DNA of 34,660 bases from Bacteroidales bacterium (GTDB taxonomy: Bacteria > Bacteroidota > Bacteroidia > Bacteroidales > VadinHA17), in assembly GCA_012519515.1 (NCBI GenBank), contig JAAYQC010000197.1:1-34660 (forward strand), read 5' to 3'. The stretch's first letter is position 1, and every line of letters starts with the position of its first letter. A program made the position numbers and the translations under genes. A model generated the notes under the pieces. It ran no database searches. It was not told the origin of the DNA and saw only the letters and a list, made by a program, of their open reading frames with translations. Positions 24,952 to 32,712 of this stretch are shown one piece after another.

Positions 24952-25860
24952 CTAAAGATTAAGATTGAGAATAAGAATGACAGCGAAGGCAAGTATTGCA
25001 ATTGCTGAAACCGTAAGTATGAACTTCGGGTTCTTGTTCATCTTGTTTCTTGCCCTGAATGACTCGAGAAACCCGACAATAATGGCAAACAAAGCCTGAA
25101 CAGCAAGAAAGAGAGCAATCTGGAGGTAAATATTCCAGCCCGCGGGAACAACTACATTGTATATGAGCGATCCGTATACGGCGAATTTCAACCATGTAGT
25201 TATATGAATCAGTGCCTTGTCGAATCCGCTGTAGTCAAGTATCATAACCTCATGGATCATGGTAAGTTCAAGATGCGTTTTAGGATCATCGACAGGAAGA
25301 CGGCTGTTTTCAACAAGCGCGATCTGGATAAATATATAAAAGCCTATAATGCTGAATATAAGCACATAATGATTACTTGTGATGAAAAAATTACTAAATA
25401 TATCTGTAAAAGAAACATATCCGGTGAACATTGCAAAGGTAGCCATCAGTATAAAGAAGGCCGGCTCGATAAGCATTGCAAAAAACGCTTCACGGCTGGC
25501 TCCCATTCCTTCAAAACTGCTGCCGGTATCAAGGGCGGCAATTATCATGAAGAAACGTCCCAGCGACAGGATATATGCAAAAAACACAAAGTCGCCCTCA
25601 AAGTGAATCAGGGCTTCCTGTTTTCCGAAAGGAATCACGAGGATGGCACACAGAACGGTTGCAAGCGAAATAACCGGCGCAATCTGGAAGATAAGCCCTG
25701 TAGTCGTGCTGAAAACGCTCCCTTTTCTCAACAGCACTCCTGCATCCCTCAAAGGCTGAAGGATACCCGGTCCCCTGCGCCCTGACGCGATGCTCTTTGT
25801 CCTCAGGATTATCCCGGGAAAGAACATAGCCGATACCAGTATCATTATCAGTGCTGCCAT
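24952..25860 (-). CDS. hyfC: HyfC/HycD-like (NuoH-type) membrane subunit
   Basis: A 302-residue NuoH-type inner membrane protein with eight hydrophobic helices, which docks the soluble arm. The cytoplasmic loop motifs are clear: 'GASREAFFAMLIEP' near 122-135 and 'ENSRLPVDDPKTHLELTMIHEVM' (about 186-209), rich in the conserved acidic residues at the coupling site of complex I and group 4 hydrogenases. It starts 1 nt after the hyfB stop codon and ends 4 nt before hyfE, which marks close translational coupling. Confidence 0.92.
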   Translation of the reverse strand: MAALIMILVSAMFFPGIILRTKSIASGRRGPGILQPLRDAGVLLRKGSVFSTTTGLIFQIAPVISLATVLCAILVIPFGKQEALIHFEGDFVFFAYILSLGRFFMIIAALDTGSSFEGMGASREAFFAMLIEPAFFILMATFAMFTGYVSFTDIFSNFFITSNHYVLIFSIIGFYIFIQIALVENSRLPVDDPKTHLELTMIHEVMILDYSGFDKALIHITTWLKFAVYGSLIYNVVVPAGWNIYLQIALFLAVQALFAIIVGFLESFRARNKMNKNPKFILTVSAIAILAFAVILILNLNL

Positions 25861-25861
25861 A

Positions 25862-27853
25862 TCAGATTATATTTAACCAGGTTAGCAATAGCACAAATAG
25901 TATAAAAACAAAAGCATACAGAATGTAGTGCTGCACTTTCCCGGTCTGCATCACGGCAATCTTCTTGAGAAGTTCCGACAACAGGCCGGCAGGCTTTTCC
26001 ACTATTACCTTCTGAAATACATCATCGACGCGTGAGCTGAAACTTCTGCCTTCAGGGAACAACTCATCCTCCTCTATCTCCGGCATCATCTTTTTTGTTC
26101 CGATAACAGGTTTAGCTACATGGTTATAGTTATAAGCAAAGGATGTTGAGGTGTACTGTTGCTTCGGACCCGTGGCGGTATATCCGCAACCCCATGTCGG
26201 ACCCGTACTCAGCTTTACCGACCTTAGATGAATCTTCCTGTACAGGGCAAGGGCAACAACAAGAACAATGAACACGCCTGCAATAAGGCTTATCGATGCC
26301 AGCCCCGGAAGGCTTGTTTCAGCAATCCTTCTCATGCCTTCAATCCCGAACCCGGTTCCAACAATATCAAATACCGGCCTGACAAACAAGGGAGAAGCAA
26401 GTCCGATCAGGATGATAAGGGCCAGGGAAATAAACTGCGGCATGATCATTCCCCTTTCAACTTCAGAGGCTGAAACGGCATGCTGAGAACGCGGTTCACC
26501 CAGAAATGCAATCCCGAATGCCTTGGTGAAACAGAAGACGGCAAGACCCCCTATAAGCGCCAATACCACGATTGATCCTAACACGAGTATCGACTGGTGC
26601 AGCCCTGATGAGGGAAGATCGCGGAACATGCCAAGGTAAATGAGGTATTCGGAAATAAAACCGTTAAAGGGAGGAAGACCGCAGATAGCCAGTGATCCTG
26701 CCAGAAAAAGCAATGAGGTATAGGGCATTTTCTTCATCAGCCCGCCCAGCTTTTCTATGTCGCGGGTGTGTGTGGCCGTGTATACTGATCCGGCACTGAA
26801 GAACAACAGCGATTTAAAGAGGGAGTGGTTCAGCACATGAAGCAATCCCCCGCTGAAACCCAGCAGGCTGAGCGTATTGTTGCCAGTGGCAAGTCCTATC
26901 ACCCCCAATCCTGTCCCAATGCCTATTATCCCGATGTTCTCGATACTGTGGTAAGCAAGCAGCTTCTTCATATCGTGCTGTACGATAGCCATCATCACAC
27001 CAAGCAAACCTGATACAAGTGAAACGATGAGTATAAGTATGCCTATCTGAAGGAGATCGTGCCTGACATAGAGCAATACCCTGAGTATCCCGTATATTCC
27101 CATTTTTATCATCACTCCCGACATCACACCCGAAACATGCGATGGCGCTGCCGGATTAGCCCGGGGAAGCCATGAGTGAAGGGGAATGAAACCGGCTTTG
27201 ATACCGAAGCCGATAAAGAACAGAATGAAAAGCAGGATGTTTGAATGGCCACTGAAGAAAACTCCAAGTGAATCAAAGCTCATACTTCCGGTCTCATTGG
27301 CAGAAATGAGAAATGCAAACATAAGGAAGAACATCCCGACATGCATCTGGATAAGATAACTGATGCCTGTCTTCATAATGCTCTTTTCTTCCGCATCAAA
27401 GATGACAAGCATGAAGGATGACAGAGCCATTATCTCCCAGACTATCAGGAACGACAGTCCGTCGCGCGCTATTAGCACGAGGATCATCGAGAAATAGAGC
27501 CACAGGTAGGAAAAATAGTGAAGTGAAAAGCTCAATGAATTCTTGCTCCCGTAATACTGCTTCAGATAGCCCTTTGCATAGAGCAGGCCTATCAGAAGGG
27601 TTAAGTTAACCACGAGGATGAAAAAAGCCGACAGCCCGTCAACGGCAAAGATTACTGGCTTTCCGGTCAGAGGAATCATTCCTTCAAGCCTCAGTTCGGA
27701 GCTTAATCCCGAAAGCGCTTCAATGCTCCATACCGAACTTATTGCAACACCGGCGGCAAGAACAATAAGAGCCGTGGTATGCTTCAGGACTTTAGGTACC
27801 GGAAAAAGGGCAAATGACAGAATCAGAACTACAAAAAATAGCGCTATATTCAT
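25862..27853 (-). CDS. hyfB: HyfB-like (Mrp/NuoL-type) antiporter subunit
   Basis: A 663-residue membrane protein and first gene of the six-gene operon. The proton-conducting core (about 60-480) has Glu140 in helix 5 (FLIVWEIMAL), Lys219 (GFGIKAGFIPLHSWLP) and Lys250 (MSGVMIKMGIYGI), with 'LAYHSIENIG' and 'LNHSLFKSLLFF' further on, all usual for active ion translocation. The C-terminal part includes the cytoplasmic stretch 'GPTWGCGYTATGPKQQYTSTS', cited here in part, common to HyfB/Mrp proteins, and a final membrane helix (about 641-661). The residues suggest the ion channel is intact although the redox part of the complex is altered. Confidence 0.92.
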   Translation of the reverse strand: MNIALFFVVLILSFALFPVPKVLKHTTALIVLAAGVAISSVWSIEALSGLSSELRLEGMIPLTGKPVIFAVDGLSAFFILVVNLTLLIGLLYAKGYLKQYYGSKNSLSFSLHYFSYLWLYFSMILVLIARDGLSFLIVWEIMALSSFMLVIFDAEEKSIMKTGISYLIQMHVGMFFLMFAFLISANETGSMSFDSLGVFFSGHSNILLFILFFIGFGIKAGFIPLHSWLPRANPAAPSHVSGVMSGVMIKMGIYGILRVLLYVRHDLLQIGILILIVSLVSGLLGVMMAIVQHDMKKLLAYHSIENIGIIGIGTGLGVIGLATGNNTLSLLGFSGGLLHVLNHSLFKSLLFFSAGSVYTATHTRDIEKLGGLMKKMPYTSLLFLAGSLAICGLPPFNGFISEYLIYLGMFRDLPSSGLHQSILVLGSIVVLALIGGLAVFCFTKAFGIAFLGEPRSQHAVSASEVERGMIMPQFISLALIILIGLASPLFVRPVFDIVGTGFGIEGMRRIAETSLPGLASISLIAGVFIVLVVALALYRKIHLRSVKLSTGPTWGCGYTATGPKQQYTSTSFAYNYNHVAKPVIGTKKMMPEIEEDELFPEGRSFSSRVDDVFQKVIVEKPAGLLSELLKKIAVMQTGKVQHYILYAFVFILFVLLLTWLNII

Positions 27854-27887
27854 TGCAGGATTATTTCCACAACATGACTTTTGCGGG

Positions 27888-27915
27888 CAAAAATATAAAA
27901 ATATTGCAATAGCAA
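27888..27915 (-). promoter_or_regulatory. Likely promoter of the six-gene complex operon
   Basis: On the minus strand TATTTTTG (27895-27888) matches the -7 box and a TTG (27915-27913) lies 17 nt upstream. The hyfB ATG is 34 nt downstream. Confidence 0.5.
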
Positions 27916-28002
27916 GCTATCCCTGCCTTATTTTAATCAAGCTCTCCCGATTACAATAAAAAGCACATTTAAGAACTGGTAAAAGCAGTTTAATCAGGAA
28001 TT

Positions 28003-29499
28003 TCAGGCATTCACGTTAAGCTGAACATTCTCCCTTGCTTCAGTTACCTCGATAACCCGCGTGTTGCCGCCTTTCTCAAGGTTAATATCGTGAGGCTGGT
28101 TGGTACGCCAGTTTCCGTTGGTGAAATCCGGTACGTCAATCGACCGCGACCTGTTTGCAACCGACCATTCGCTGAGAGGCGATATTGAACTCCATAATGC
28201 CCCGTCGTACACATCCTGATCGAGCGGCAAACCGTTCCTCAGGCAGTCGATGAGCCTCCAGTCCATGATGAAATCCATGCCTCCATGACCGCCGACTTTC
28301 TTTGCCATCTCCCCTACTCTTTTTACAATCTCGGGTGTGAACTTCTCGGTTACATCCCTGAGTTCCTCCTCACTGAGCCAGTTGTGCCCCATTGCAATAC
28401 GTTCGGGTGCCGGATACTTGCTGGCGGCACCTGCAGTTCCGCTTATAACATGAAGCCTCGAATAGGGCCTGACCGATGAAACATCGTGCTGGATAAGTAT
28501 TGTTCTTCCAAGATTCGTCCGGACGAGCGATGTATTCATGTTTCCCCGGTATGTCCTGCCGGCATAGGGAGCATAGAACTCATCTCCCGCGGCAAGTTCA
28601 TTGGCGTGCTTGCCCATTGTAAAATCATTGCCCGACATTGAGGTTAGATATTCCATCTTGTCGCCCCTGTTGATGTTCATTATCTGGCAAACCGGACCCA
28701 GACCATGGGTTGGATAGAGGTTGCCGTTTCTTTCGGCATTCTCCTTCAGTCTCCACATACCCGTGTAGGCTCCGTCGGCCTGACGATCATCAATAGGCTT
28801 CTTGAAATTGTAGCCCATGAGATTGTGAATATACGCCCCCTCACCGTGAATAATGTCTCCGAACATGCCCTGCCTTGCCATATTCAGCGTGAGAAGCTCA
28901 AAGAAATCGTAACAGCAGTTTTCAAGCATCATGCAGTGTTTCTTTGTCTTCTCCGAGGTCTCTACAAGCTGCCAGGCTTCATCAATAGTCCGGCAAATCG
29001 GAACCTCACAGGCAACATGCTTCCCGTTCTCCATGGCATATACCGACATAGGGGTATGCCATACCCAGGGTGTACATATATAAATAAGGTCAAGATCTGG
29101 CATTTCAACAAGCTTCTTCCAGATATTCTCATCGCCGCTGAATTCCTGGGCTGCAGGCCTGCCTATACGCGAAAGGTAACGCTGTGATTCCTCCACGGCT
29201 GCCGGACGAAGATCGCCAAGCGCCTTTATTTCGACACCTTCAATGTATGAAAGTCTTTCAACCGCGCCTCCTCCCCTGTCACCCACTCCGATAAAGCCAA
29301 CTCTGACAACCGGAAGAGCCGGGGCTGCATATCCCGACATATTGAACTTTCCTGTATGAGGCCGCCTGACAGCTTCAAGAATCGATGATAGATTTGATTC
29401 CGGCTCCCTGGGGGCGCATCCTGAGAGTAATCCTCCGGCAAAGGCTCCGGCGCCTGCCACGGTTGCATGTTTCAAAAAATCGCGACGACTGCTTTTCAT
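28003..29499 (-). CDS. GH109-like Gfo/Idh/MocA protein, Tat lipoprotein
   Basis: A 498-residue exported protein. Its leader combines a twin-arginine motif (Ser-Arg-Arg-Asp-Phe-Leu-Lys, residues 4-10) with a lipobox (Leu-Leu-Ser-Gly-Cys28), so it is probably folded with NAD, exported and tethered to a membrane. The mature part opens with 'FNMSGYAAPALPVVRVGFIGVGDRG' in short form (Rossmann motif GVGDRG) and has 'WVWHTPMSVYAMENGKHVACEVP' and 'KKHCMMLENCCYDFFEL', typical of GH109 alpha-N-acetylgalactosaminidases, which cleave by an NAD-dependent oxidation-elimination. Substrate here is inferred only. Where other Gfo/Idh proteins have Glu-Lys-Pro, it has Glu-Val-Pro, as GH109 does. Confidence 0.88.
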   Translation of the reverse strand: MKSSRRDFLKHATVAGAGAFAGGLLSGCAPREPESNLSSILEAVRRPHTGKFNMSGYAAPALPVVRVGFIGVGDRGGGAVERLSYIEGVEIKALGDLRPAAVEESQRYLSRIGRPAAQEFSGDENIWKKLVEMPDLDLIYICTPWVWHTPMSVYAMENGKHVACEVPICRTIDEAWQLVETSEKTKKHCMMLENCCYDFFELLTLNMARQGMFGDIIHGEGAYIHNLMGYNFKKPIDDRQADGAYTGMWRLKENAERNGNLYPTHGLGPVCQIMNINRGDKMEYLTSMSGNDFTMGKHANELAAGDEFYAPYAGRTYRGNMNTSLVRTNLGRTILIQHDVSSVRPYSRLHVISGTAGAASKYPAPERIAMGHNWLSEEELRDVTEKFTPEIVKRVGEMAKKVGGHGGMDFIMDWRLIDCLRNGLPLDQDVYDGALWSSISPLSEWSVANRSRSIDVPDFTNGNWRTNQPHDINLEKGGNTRVIEVTEARENVQLNVNA

Positions 29500-29602
29500 G
29501 TTAGTAAGCTTATATGGGGTTAGATAATAGATGATTTGCGCTAAAATACTACAATAATAGCAATATGCAAGCTCTTTGTCAGACAGATCTTCCTGAAATA
29601 AT

Positions 29603-30637
29603 CTACCTGTATATCCTCCTGCGGTTCAGTTCACTCTGATAACGGCGCGCATTTTTGTTATGCTCCGACAGAGTCCGTGCAAAATTATGGTAACCTGAGA
29701 AATCGGGTCGGGCTGCAAAATACAGATAATCATGCTTCTCGGCATTCAGAACAGCTTCCAGCCCGCTGATCGACGGACATGCTATCGGGCCGGGAGGCAA
29801 GCCGGCATGTTTGTAGGTGTTGTATGGAGAATCAGTCTCCAGATGCTTGTAAAGAATCCTGCTGACACTGAAATCGTTGATGGCGAATTTTATCGTGGGA
29901 TCAGCCTGAAGAGGCATGCCTCTCCTGAGCCTGTTCAGGTATACCCCCGCTATCCTGGGCTTTTCATCATTCTTTAGAGCTTCCTCGTCAACAATGGATG
30001 CAAGGGTAGATACCTCCCGCGGTGTCAGCCCAAGCTCCCCGCTCTTTTTTATTCTTTCCCTGCTCCAGAATCTGTTGTATTCCCGCAGCATCCTGACGTA
30101 AAGCTTCTGTGCGCTTGTATTCCAGAAAAACTCATAGGTATCAGGAATAAATACAGATATTACGGTCTCCCGACTGAAGCCGTCGCTGCTGTAATTGGCC
30201 GGATTGGAAAAGAATTCCATTATAGATGCCGAATCAGCTTCAATCTGCCCGCCGATCTTACCGGCAAGTTCATTAAGTGTCCTTATGTTGTTGAATGTGA
30301 TTCTGACAGGCATCTGCCGGCCTCCCCGGAGCATGTTGATCAGATCATTGGCGCTCATGGGTTTTGAAATCACATACTTCCCGGGTTTAACCAGAACGGG
30401 GGATTTCTTCTTTTCAGCCACCCAGTGCAGAGTCCTGCTGCTTTTTATATCAAGATTCGCCTCAATGGTATCCATTGCCTGTTTATAACTTGCCCTGTCG
30501 GGAATGTAGAGCGTCGACTCCTCTCCTTTCGGGAAAACAGAGGGTCGGAACAGGCGGGAATAAATCACGGCTGAAATTACAAGAACTGCAGTAAGCAACA
30601 GTGCAAGTATTATCAATATTATTCTCCTACTGTTCAT
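29603..30637 (-). CDS. mltG: Endolytic murein transglycosylase MltG
   Basis: A 344-residue protein with a single N-terminal membrane anchor (about 5-27) and a periplasmic YceG-like domain. Family hallmarks are 'PGKYVISKPMSANDLINMLRGG' (a LysM-like region), 'ASIVDEEALKNDEKPRIAGVYLNRL', 'PLQADPTIKFA', 'SPYNTYKHAGLPPGPIACPS' and the 'YLYFAARPDFSGYHNFARTLSEHN' end. The enzyme cuts nascent glycan strands and is thought to end chain growth. The -7 box 18 nt upstream and the divergent TauE-like gene make a small shared promoter region. Confidence in the family is high. Confidence 0.93.
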   Translation of the reverse strand: MNSRRIILIILALLLTAVLVISAVIYSRLFRPSVFPKGEESTLYIPDRASYKQAMDTIEANLDIKSSRTLHWVAEKKKSPVLVKPGKYVISKPMSANDLINMLRGGRQMPVRITFNNIRTLNELAGKIGGQIEADSASIMEFFSNPANYSSDGFSRETVISVFIPDTYEFFWNTSAQKLYVRMLREYNRFWSRERIKKSGELGLTPREVSTLASIVDEEALKNDEKPRIAGVYLNRLRRGMPLQADPTIKFAINDFSVSRILYKHLETDSPYNTYKHAGLPPGPIACPSISGLEAVLNAEKHDYLYFAARPDFSGYHNFARTLSEHNKNARRYQSELNRRRIYR

Positions 30638-30654
30638 CCGTCAGTATTATTCTG

Positions 30655-30662
30655 CAAATTTA
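30655..30662 (-). promoter_or_regulatory. -7 box of mltG
   Basis: TAAATTTG on the minus strand matches TANNTTTG and ends 17 nt before the mltG ATG at 30637. No -33 element is seen. Confidence 0.45.
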
Positions 30663-30677
30663 AAGAAAGACGCTGAA

Positions 30678-30710
30678 TTGAATAACTCAGATACAAATTC
30701 ATTATTTTTG
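30678..30710 (+). promoter_or_regulatory. Promoter of the TauE/SafE-like gene
   Basis: TTG (30678-30680), a 22-nt spacer and TATTTTTG (30703-30710) fit the -33/-7 pattern; the likely ATG at 30741 is 30 nt downstream. Confidence 0.5.
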
Positions 30711-30740
30711 AACACTATTTTTTCAAACCATTCAAATGAA

Positions 30741-31115
30741 ATGAAGATGACCACAACAGCTCTATTGACTCTTATCATTATAGGCATCATTACAGGTGCC
30801 GTAGCAGGATTGTTAGGGATAGGCGGCGCGATAATTATGGTCCCGGCGCTTGTTTTCATAATGGGTCTCGGCCAGCACCAGGCACAGGGCACAAGCCTGG
30901 CAGTGATGCTTCCGCCTGTAGGAATCATAGCAGCCTACAACTATTACAAGGCCGGCGAGGTCAATCTGAAATATGCACTTATCCTGGCTGTAGCTTTCAT
31001 CGTCGGATCGTATTTCGGATCGAAACTTGCACTTAACATCCCCCAGCGCATGCTGCAAAAAATATTTGCCCTGGTCCTGCTGCTCATTTCCGTGAAAATG
31101 CTGTTTTCAAAATAA
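30741..31115 (+). CDS. Half-size TauE/SafE-family membrane protein
   Basis: A 124-residue protein with about four hydrophobic helices. 'GAVAGLLGIGGAIIMVPALVFIMG' in short form is the TauE/SafE repeat signature, followed by 'HQAQGTSLAVMLPPVGIIAAYNYYKAG' and 'GSYFGSKLAL'. Family members, sulfite or organic anion exporters, usually have two such halves in about 250 residues; this one has a single half and would have to act as a dimer. It is not truncated by an obvious frameshift: a terminator follows at once. The start at 30741 fits the -7 box; an upstream in-frame ATG at 30678 would precede that box. Substrate unknown. Confidence 0.85.
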   Translation: MKMTTTALLTLIIIGIITGAVAGLLGIGGAIIMVPALVFIMGLGQHQAQGTSLAVMLPPVGIIAAYNYYKAGEVNLKYALILAVAFIVGSYFGSKLALNIPQRMLQKIFALVLLLISVKMLFSK

Positions 31116-31119
31116 AAAA

Positions 31120-31147
31120 GCAGGGACACTACAAACAATGTCCCTGC
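31120..31147. terminator. Bidirectional terminator between convergent genes
   Basis: A perfect 9-bp stem (GCAGGGACA, 31120-31128, with 31139-31147) and 10-nt loop. On the minus strand six T follow directly, good for the outer membrane protein gene; on the plus strand CTTTATT follows, weaker for the TauE-like gene. Confidence 0.8.
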
Positions 31148-31163
31148 CTTTATTCTCTATCTG

Positions 31164-31790
31164 TCAGAACATTATCCCGACACTGAGCAGAAATGCATTA
31201 GGCCTGTCATCCAGAGAGACCTTCTCTCCTCCTGCATCAATTTTAGTCTGGTATTTCTGCAGACTGCCTTCATATCTAAGATCAACAACAAGCTTCTTGA
31301 AAATATCAAAACCTATTCCGGCCTGATATCCGAAAGTAAGATCGTTATACATTGCCTTGAAATCAGCATCGTCAATCAGATCCTTGGGCGAATTGATCAG
31401 AAGACGTGCTGCAGGACCGGCATTGAGACGAACCGGACCGAATTTTGCCCCTAACATTACCGGAAGATCAAGACGATTGAACTGCTGCTTTACAATTTCC
31501 GACTCAACACCTTCTACTATCTTATACTCGTCAGTCCTTGATGCGAACAGAAGTTCAGGCTGTATGTAGAATCCAGCCATACTTATCCTTAAAAAAGCAC
31601 CCGCGTGAAATCCATAATTGGCTGATTTAATGGCATTGACAAGATATTCTGACTCTCCTGATGTAAGGGTTTTCACATCTTCCATTTTAACATTTGTGGT
31701 GCTCGCGCCCGCCTTCAGGCCGAAATTTACCTGTGAGAATGCGGGAATAGCAAGTAACACAGATAGTACAATTAAAACAAATTTTTTCAT
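31164..31790 (-). CDS. PorT-type outer membrane beta-barrel protein
   Basis: A 208-residue protein with a Sec signal peptide (1-20, ending IPAFSQ) and an eight-stranded barrel pattern, beginning 'VNFGLKAGASTTN' and including 'GFHAGAFLRISMAGFYIQPELLF', quoted in part, with 'PVMLGAKFGPVRLNAGPAARLLI' and a last strand ending in Phe ('AFLLSVGIMF'). This matches the outer membrane protein beta-barrel (PorT-like, OMP_b-brl_2) family so common in Bacteroidota. Its exact role cannot be told from sequence; many such proteins have no known function. It is a single gene with a strong terminator. Confidence 0.85.
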   Translation of the reverse strand: MKKFVLIVLSVLLAIPAFSQVNFGLKAGASTTNVKMEDVKTLTSGESEYLVNAIKSANYGFHAGAFLRISMAGFYIQPELLFASRTDEYKIVEGVESEIVKQQFNRLDLPVMLGAKFGPVRLNAGPAARLLINSPKDLIDDADFKAMYNDLTFGYQAGIGFDIFKKLVVDLRYEGSLQKYQTKIDAGGEKVSLDDRPNAFLLSVGIMF

Positions 31791-31946
31791 TTCTTTGGTT
31801 TTAAGTTCAACATGTCAATCAGATACTAACATACACAGACATCTGAAATAACTTTCATCAGACATATAACGGTGAAGTTGAACAAAAGTTTCAGACATTC
31901 GTCAAAAACTGTGCGGACAGCCCTACCGCCTTGAAATAAAAACCCA

Positions 31947-32480
31947 CTATTTAGCGGCAAGCTCGCTGAAAATCGCCTTCTTCATCAGATCGAATTCCTC
32001 CCTGTCAAAAAGACGGGTCAGAAATATTATTTTTCCCTTCCGGTCAATTATAACATTCCTGGTAACACCGGCTTCCTTCAGGGCGTACAGCCCGAAAATA
32101 TCGGCTCCGGGGTCAAGTGCCAGGGGGTAGCTTACAGCCATGTCCTTTTTGAATTTCAGCACTTTGTCAAGAGGCTCATCCCGGTCGATACCGATGACCA
32201 CAAGATCGGTTTTTTTGCCCGGAATCCATATCTCCTTCTCAATAAAGGGCATTTCCTGCCTGCAAACCGAACACCAGCTGGCAGTGAATTGCAGCATCAC
32301 CACCTTCCCCCTTAAATCAGAAAGACGGTACGATTTACCGCCGGCTTCGTTTATTGTAAAATCGGGAGCCGGGTCACCAACTTTTATTAAATATCCGTGA
32401 TCATAAACTATCTTTTCCTGCCCCGAAAGGACAAGGCTCAGCATAAAAGCTGTTATTGAGAGCAATACCATTCTTCTCAT
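31947..32480 (-). CDS. TlpA-like thioredoxin-fold protein
   Basis: A 177-residue exported thioredoxin-family protein. After an N-terminal hydrophobic leader ending near Ser-Gly-Gln, the AhpC/TSA-Redoxin fold begins with 'KVGDPAPDFTINEAGGKSYRLSDLRGK', quoted in part, then 'FTASWCSVCRQEMP', where Cys-Ser-Val-Cys is the redox pair, and 'GVTRNVIIDRKGKI' with the conserved cis-Pro region changed to Thr-Arg. It is probably a periplasmic disulfide reductase or resilience protein. The start is taken at 32480 (32486 also possible); a longer frame to 32546 is rejected because a -7 box at 32494-32501 would lie inside it. Confidence 0.87.
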   Translation of the reverse strand: MRRMVLLSITAFMLSLVLSGQEKIVYDHGYLIKVGDPAPDFTINEAGGKSYRLSDLRGKVVMLQFTASWCSVCRQEMPFIEKEIWIPGKKTDLVVIGIDRDEPLDKVLKFKKDMAVSYPLALDPGADIFGLYALKEAGVTRNVIIDRKGKIIFLTRLFDREEFDLMKKAIFSELAAK

Positions 32481-32493
32481 GTCCATTTTTTTG

Positions 32494-32501
32494 CAAATAT
32501 A
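32494..32501 (-). promoter_or_regulatory. -7 box immediately before the TlpA-like gene
   Basis: TATATTTG on the minus strand ends only 7 nt before the ATG at 32486 and 13 nt before that at 32480, so the leader would be very short. No clear -33 element is seen. Confidence 0.4.
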
Positions 32502-32562
32502 GCAAACGGCATAATTCGTGCCATGTTGCCAGATGTGTAAGAACAACAGAATTTTTAACCCA

Positions 32563-32630
32563 AAACGATATCCGGCTTATTGTTTATCGATAATTTTTTT
32601 ACCTGAAACGATATGAAATTCAAATCGTTT
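32563..32630. repeat. AAACGATAT repeats and inverted copy in a divergent intergenic region
   Basis: AAACGATAT occurs at 32563-32571 and 32606-32614, and ATCGTTT, the complement of its core, at 32624-32630, so the second and third copies form a 7-bp inverted repeat with an 11-nt gap. The region lies between the TlpA-like and M28 genes and could be an operator. Nothing else is seen in the remaining 80 nt before the peptidase start. Confidence 0.4.
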
Positions 32631-32712
32631 AGGCTTTTGATGCTTTTTAATGTTTAGTTCCGTTTTTTGATTAATATTGAAATCAGATTGTAACAGATAA
32701 TAACAGGCAGCA

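Noticed and set aside
25204-25785. Plus-strand frame of 193 codons opposite the HyfC-like gene
   Set aside because: Lys/His-rich shadow of a membrane protein gene; no start signal or known motif.
20608-27853. Reading the operon as complex I (nuo) or as a formate hydrogenlyase
   Set aside because: There is no NuoE/F/G, A, J, K set, the large subunit is a NuoC-NuoD fusion of the HycE/HyfG type, and no formate dehydrogenase or NiFe ligands are present.
27971-27990. Terminator for the GH109-like gene (AACTG/CAGTT stem)
   Set aside because: The stem is only 5 bp and the T run is not directly next to it.
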